Shown: positions 61,375 through 64,000 of the stretch, one piece after another | Position numbering within the stretch: position 1 is the first letter of the stretch | Layout of the letters: every line of letters begins with the position of its first letter | DNA from: Neisseria bacilliformis | GTDB taxonomy: Bacteria; Pseudomonadota; Gammaproteobacteria; Burkholderiales; Neisseriaceae | Reading direction: 5' to 3' | Length of the DNA stretch: 64,000 nt | Assembly (NCBI RefSeq): GCF_014055025.1 | Contig: NZ_CP059571.1 | Span: 2,170,001-2,234,000, forward strand | Position numbers and translations under genes: made by a program | Notes under the pieces: model-generated | The model's database searches: none | Seen by the model: only the letters and a program-made list of their open reading frames with translations | What the model was told of the DNA's origin: nothing

Positions 61375-61647
61375 ATGAACTGCGAACTTCGCGACGGCGT
61401 GCTCCACCTCTCCGGCGACATCACCGTCAAAACCGTGCAGCCGGCCGCCTACCACCGCTTCTGCCAACTGTGCCGCCAAAACGCCGCCGCGCTCGACCTC
61501 TCCGCCGTCGGCCGCGCCGACTCCGCCTGCCTCTCCCTGCTCCTGGCCGCCCTGCGCGCCAACAGCGGCATCGCCCTGCGCAGCCTCCCCCCCGCCGTGT
61601 CCGCACTGGCCGAACTCTACGAAGTCCGAGAATGGATGCCCCTATGA
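61375..61647 (+). CDS. mlaB: STAS-domain protein MlaB
   Basis: The 90-residue STAS protein has LRDGVLHLSGDITVKTV and LDLSAVGRADSACLSLLLAAL, where the Ser-containing loop is the typical STAS anti-sigma-factor-antagonist motif. MlaB stabilises MlaF in the transporter. The stop overlaps the mlaA ATG (ATGA). Confidence 0.9.
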   Translation: MNCELRDGVLHLSGDITVKTVQPAAYHRFCQLCRQNAAALDLSAVGRADSACLSLLLAALRANSGIALRSLPPAVSALAELYEVREWMPL

Positions 61648-62600
61648 ACACCCGCCCCGCCATCACCGCCGCCGCCCTCGCCCTTCTGCTGGCAGCCGCC
61701 CCCGCCTCCGCCGCCCCGCAGGAAGACGCGCCGCAAAACGGCAACGCCGCCGATGCCGCACCCGCCCTGCCCGCAACCGCCCCCGTGCGCGACCGCTACG
61801 AACGCTACAACCGCTTCATGTTCAAAGTGAACGACAAAGCCGACCGCTATGTTTTCGCCCCCGTCGCGCGCGGCTACCGCAAAGCCGCGCCCAAACCCGT
61901 GCGCACCGGCGTGCGCAACTTCTTCAACAACCTGCGCGACGTCGTCAGCTTCGGCAGCAACCTGCTGCGGCTCGACATCAAACGCGCCAGCGAAGACTTC
62001 ATGCGCGTTTCCGTCAACACCACCTTCGGCCTGGCCGGCCTCATCGACGTAGCCGGTGCGGGCGGCATCCCCGACAACAAAAACAGCCTCGGCGACACCT
62101 TCGCCTCCTGGGGCTGGAAAAACAGCCACTACTTCGTCTACCCCGTGCTCGGCCCCTCCACCCTGCGCGACAGCGTCGGCACCACCGCCCTGATGGCCTA
62201 CCCCGTGCAAAACACCATCTTCCACACCACCGCCGGCCGCGCCGCCGCCAGCGGCCTCAACGCCGTCAGCACCCGCGAAGGCTATCTCGACCTCACCGAC
62301 AGCCTCGACGATGCCGCCCTCGACCCCTACATCATGGTGCGCGACGCCTACATGCAGATGCGCGACAAACAAATCGGCAACAGGCCGTCTGAAAACGGCG
62401 GCGGCGAAGACATCGACATCGACGAACTCGTCGCCCCCGAAAGCAGCGGCGCACAAACCGCCCCGCAGGCCGCCCCACCCGCAGCAACGCCCGACACCGC
62501 CGAAGCCCCGACTGACAATGCGGACGCTCCCGCCACGCCCGAAACCCCGCCGCAGGACACAACGGAAACACCGGAGGCAACACAGCCGCAAGCGCATTAA
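61644..62600 (+). CDS. mlaA: Outer-membrane phospholipid-transport protein MlaA
   Basis: The 318-residue protein has a signal-like start (ITAAALALLLAAAPASAAP) and the MlaA/VacJ fold: DRYERYNRFMFKVNDKADRY, GVRNFFNNLRDVVSFGSNLL, GDTFASWGWKNSHYFVYPVL, REGYLDLTDSLDDAALDPYI. MlaA removes misplaced lipids from the outer leaflet. Unlike usual MlaA it has no lipobox and no cysteine at all, so lipid anchoring seems lost. The C-terminal 60 residues are an acidic Pro/Thr/Ala-rich tail with a DUS-encoded NRPSEN. It is the last gene of mlaFEDCBA. Confidence 0.92.
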   Translation: MNTRPAITAAALALLLAAAPASAAPQEDAPQNGNAADAAPALPATAPVRDRYERYNRFMFKVNDKADRYVFAPVARGYRKAAPKPVRTGVRNFFNNLRDVVSFGSNLLRLDIKRASEDFMRVSVNTTFGLAGLIDVAGAGGIPDNKNSLGDTFASWGWKNSHYFVYPVLGPSTLRDSVGTTALMAYPVQNTIFHTTAGRAAASGLNAVSTREGYLDLTDSLDDAALDPYIMVRDAYMQMRDKQIGNRPSENGGGEDIDIDELVAPESSGAQTAPQAAPPAATPDTAEAPTDNADAPATPETPPQDTTETPEATQPQAH

Positions 62601-62625
62601 CCCCCGTCCCGCCCGTCCGCAAAAC

Positions 62626-62663
62626 AGGCCGTCTGAAAAGCAGAATACGCTTTTCAGACGGCC
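62626..62663 (+). terminator. Inverted DUS pair after mlaA
   Basis: DUS hairpin 26 bases past the stop. Confidence 0.7.
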
Positions 62664-62720
62664 TGTTGCATGGCAGAAAACGTGTGCGCTGCCTTGGGGC
62701 GGAGTTGTTCGGGATTTCGG

Positions 62721-62789
62721 GTAGGTCGGGCATTTATGCCCGACAAACACCGGCGACAAAAAAACGTCAGGCATAAATGCCCGACCTAC
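62721..62789. repeat. REP1 pair g
   Basis: GTAGGTCGGGCATTTATGCC at the left and GGCATAAATGCCCGACC then TAC at the right. Confidence 0.85.
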
Positions 62790-62846
62790 GAATTACTTGG
62801 TTAATGCGGTTTTCCGAGGCGGCGGGCATCTGTTGGACAGCAGGGA

Positions 62847-62879
62847 ACGCGTGCGTCGCCTGGGGGCGGCACGCCCTAC
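62847..62879. repeat. Lone REP2 half-unit
   Basis: GCGTGCGTCGCCTGGGGGC then GGCACGCCCTAC; the opposite half is missing, though a truncated GTAGGGTGTGTG lies at 63092. Confidence 0.6.
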
Positions 62880-62895
62880 GTCAGCCCCGCCCTAC

Positions 62896-63038
62896 CGTCA
62901 TTCCCGCGTTTATGCTCCGAAGGAGTACTGGCAGGAATCTTTCTTAACCTTCGACAATTCTCAAATAAACAAACAGTTGTCAGACACCGCCGAGATTCCC
63001 GCCAGTACTCCTTCGGAGCATAAACGCGGGAATGACGG
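62896..63038. repeat. NIME-like element with long-spacer dRS3 ends
   Basis: The left end ATTCCCGCGTTTATGCTCC and the right end are inverted copies, each dRS3 split by about 25 bases that contain CTCCGAAGGAG. The inner spacer (62939-62994) is similar to the reverse complement of the spacer at 15323-15378. The whole forms a long hairpin of about 140 bases. Confidence 0.7.
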
Positions 63039-63125
63039 ATAAGGGTTTTGGTTGTGCCGAAACAGAGCTTTCAGACTGCCGCCGCCAAGTAGGGTGTGTG
63101 CAGTGAAAGCGGTTATTTGGGATTA

Positions 63126-63157
63126 AGGCCGTCTGAAAGTGTTTTTTCAGACGGCCT
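63126..63157 (-). terminator. Inverted DUS pair, 3' end of the Slam gene
   Basis: A tight DUS hairpin 13 bases past the minus-strand stop. Confidence 0.7.
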
Positions 63158-63169
63158 CTGTGCGCGGGT

Positions 63170-64000
63170 TCAGAAGGTTTTGCCCAGTTGGATGAAGGCG
63201 TTGGCTTTGCGGTAGGTGTAGAAGGGGATGTTGCTGTCGGTTTTGTGCCAGACGGTTACGAGGCGGGGGGTGATGCCCCGGAAGCTGAGGCGGTTGTGCC
63301 AGATGGCGGCGGTGGCGGTGTATTCGCGGTCGCTGCGGAGGGTGGGGACGATGAATGCGCCGTCGTATTTGCGGCGGGCGTAGGCGGCGGTGAGGGCGGT
63401 GCCGAGGCCTTTGCCCCAGATGCGCACGATGGAGGCGCGGAGGGCTTTGCGGCGGTAGGCTTCGTCGGGGTCGCGGGCGCGTTTGCGGGCGAGGTCTGCG
63501 CCGAGGGTGAGGTATTGGCGGGGGCTTTGCAGGTAGACCCAGGTGGCGGAGAGGCTGCTGTCGCGGCCGTCGGCGGAGGGGCGGTGTGGGTGGCGGGGGC
63601 GGCCGGTTTCGGCGGCGGTGATGAGGCGGTGGCGTTCGGAAAGCTGCCGCTGCCATTGGGCGCGGAGGCCGTTTTCGCGGGCGTAGGTCGCGCCGCCGTA
63701 CCAGCGGTGTTGGTGATAAGGCAGGAGGGCGGCTTCGCTGCGGCCGCTTTTGTAGGCGATGCCGAGGGCGGTGCGGACGGTGTGGTCGTCGTAGGGGTGG
63801 TTGTCCCAGTAGGTTTTACCGTAGGCGTCGGTTTCGCTGCGGATGCGCCAGTGGCCGGGGAGGTTGATGTCACGGGCAAGGCCGGCATTGTAGGCGATGC
63901 CTTGGGCTTTTTGGGGTTCGGGCAGGATCCAGGTGCCACCGGCGTAGCGGACGGTGCGTTGGCTTGGGGCGTTGTTGATGTTGTTGTCGCGGGTGTAGTT
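63170..64000 (-). CDS. Surface lipoprotein assembly modifier (Slam) family, C-terminal part
   Basis: The minus strand is open from the right edge to TGA/TAA at 63170 and reads a Slam C-terminal barrel: NINNAPSQRTVRYAGGTWIL, GHWRIRSETDAYGKTYWDNH, TVRTALGIAYKSGRSEAALL, WYGGATYARENGLRAQWQRQ, and LSFRGITPRLVTVWHKTDSN with the closing AFIQLGKTF. Slam proteins move lipoproteins across the outer membrane to the surface. About 276 codons are seen; the N-terminal TPR part lies outside. The client lipoprotein gene is usually adjacent, so it is expected beyond the edge or elsewhere. Confidence 0.85.
   Translation of the reverse strand, partial: NYTRDNNINNAPSQRTVRYAGGTWILPEPQKAQGIAYNAGLARDINLPGHWRIRSETDAYGKTYWDNHPYDDHTVRTALGIAYKSGRSEAALLPYHQHRWYGGATYARENGLRAQWQRQLSERHRLITAAETGRPRHPHRPSADGRDSSLSATWVYLQSPRQYLTLGADLARKRARDPDEAYRRKALRASIVRIWGKGLGTALTAAYARRKYDGAFIVPTLRSDREYTATAAIWHNRLSFRGITPRLVTVWHKTDSNIPFYTYRKANAFIQLGKTF

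Noticed and set aside
63256-63939. A 227-codon Pro/Thr/Ser-rich frame at the right edge
   Set aside because: It is a shadow frame of the Slam gene, whose true frame reads cleanly to the window end.

Overview
The window is chromosomal DNA from a GC-rich member of the Neisseriaceae, most likely a Neisseria species that uses the AG dialect of the DNA uptake sequence. AGGCCGTCTGAA (DUS) occurs many dozens of times, often as inverted pairs just after genes and often inside coding frames as SDGL, FQTA or RPSE. The gene set and local order (rpsP-rimM-trmD-rplS, folP near glmM, mlaFEDCBA, a Slam family protein, dRS3/NIME repeats) fit Neisseria. I cannot name the species; something close to N. bacilliformis is a guess from GC content and DUS dialect.

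Layout. 0-4.6 kb: start of hscC, the ribosomal operon rpsP-rimM-trmD-rplS, and a protein-acetyltransferase-like gene. 5-10.2 kb: three small envelope or secreted unknowns, xth, pyrE, a zinc-finger membrane protein and argA. 10.6-20.3 kb: ilvA, a D,D-carboxypeptidase, a 27-codon membrane ORF coupled to a CAP-domain protein, rnc/folP (divergent), glmM and a DedA protein. 20.4-23.0 kb: a dead IS481-type element that itself contains a 159-bp MITE, then a dead amidohydrolase. 23.4-26.6 kb: DegV protein, pncC and efeB.

26.7-38.7 kb is an accessory mosaic. It holds an AT-rich duplicated-domain protein, a decayed TonB receptor, and an hrpA gene cut in two by a 1.5-kb element made of GTAG-headed REP repeats, a REP-associated tyrosine transposase (RAYT) and a cold-shock/excalibur cargo gene. 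The distal hrpA half carries an in-frame insertion of about 600 codons with two GNAT domains and translated repeats. Then come an AT-rich ORF with a poly-A frameshift, and mutM. This section uses foreign DUS dialects (Kingella-, Eikenella- and mucosa-type), suggesting import from relatives.

39.3-64 kb: efeUO (separated from efeB), a nitroreductase, an unusual roadblock / PAS / PhnD-like operon, an NlpC/P60 hydrolase, small membrane proteins, coaD, bioA-bioD-tag, a dense repeat island, two nucleotide-sugar enzymes with cysE, purH, the mla lipid-transport operon interrupted by an SMI1/KNR4-like gene and a membrane protein, and the 3' part of a Slam gene at the right edge.

The most notable signals are the RAYT/REP system (REP heads supply the TAG stop of five genes), the chimeric HrpA reading frame, and the roadblock-PAS-PhnD operon.
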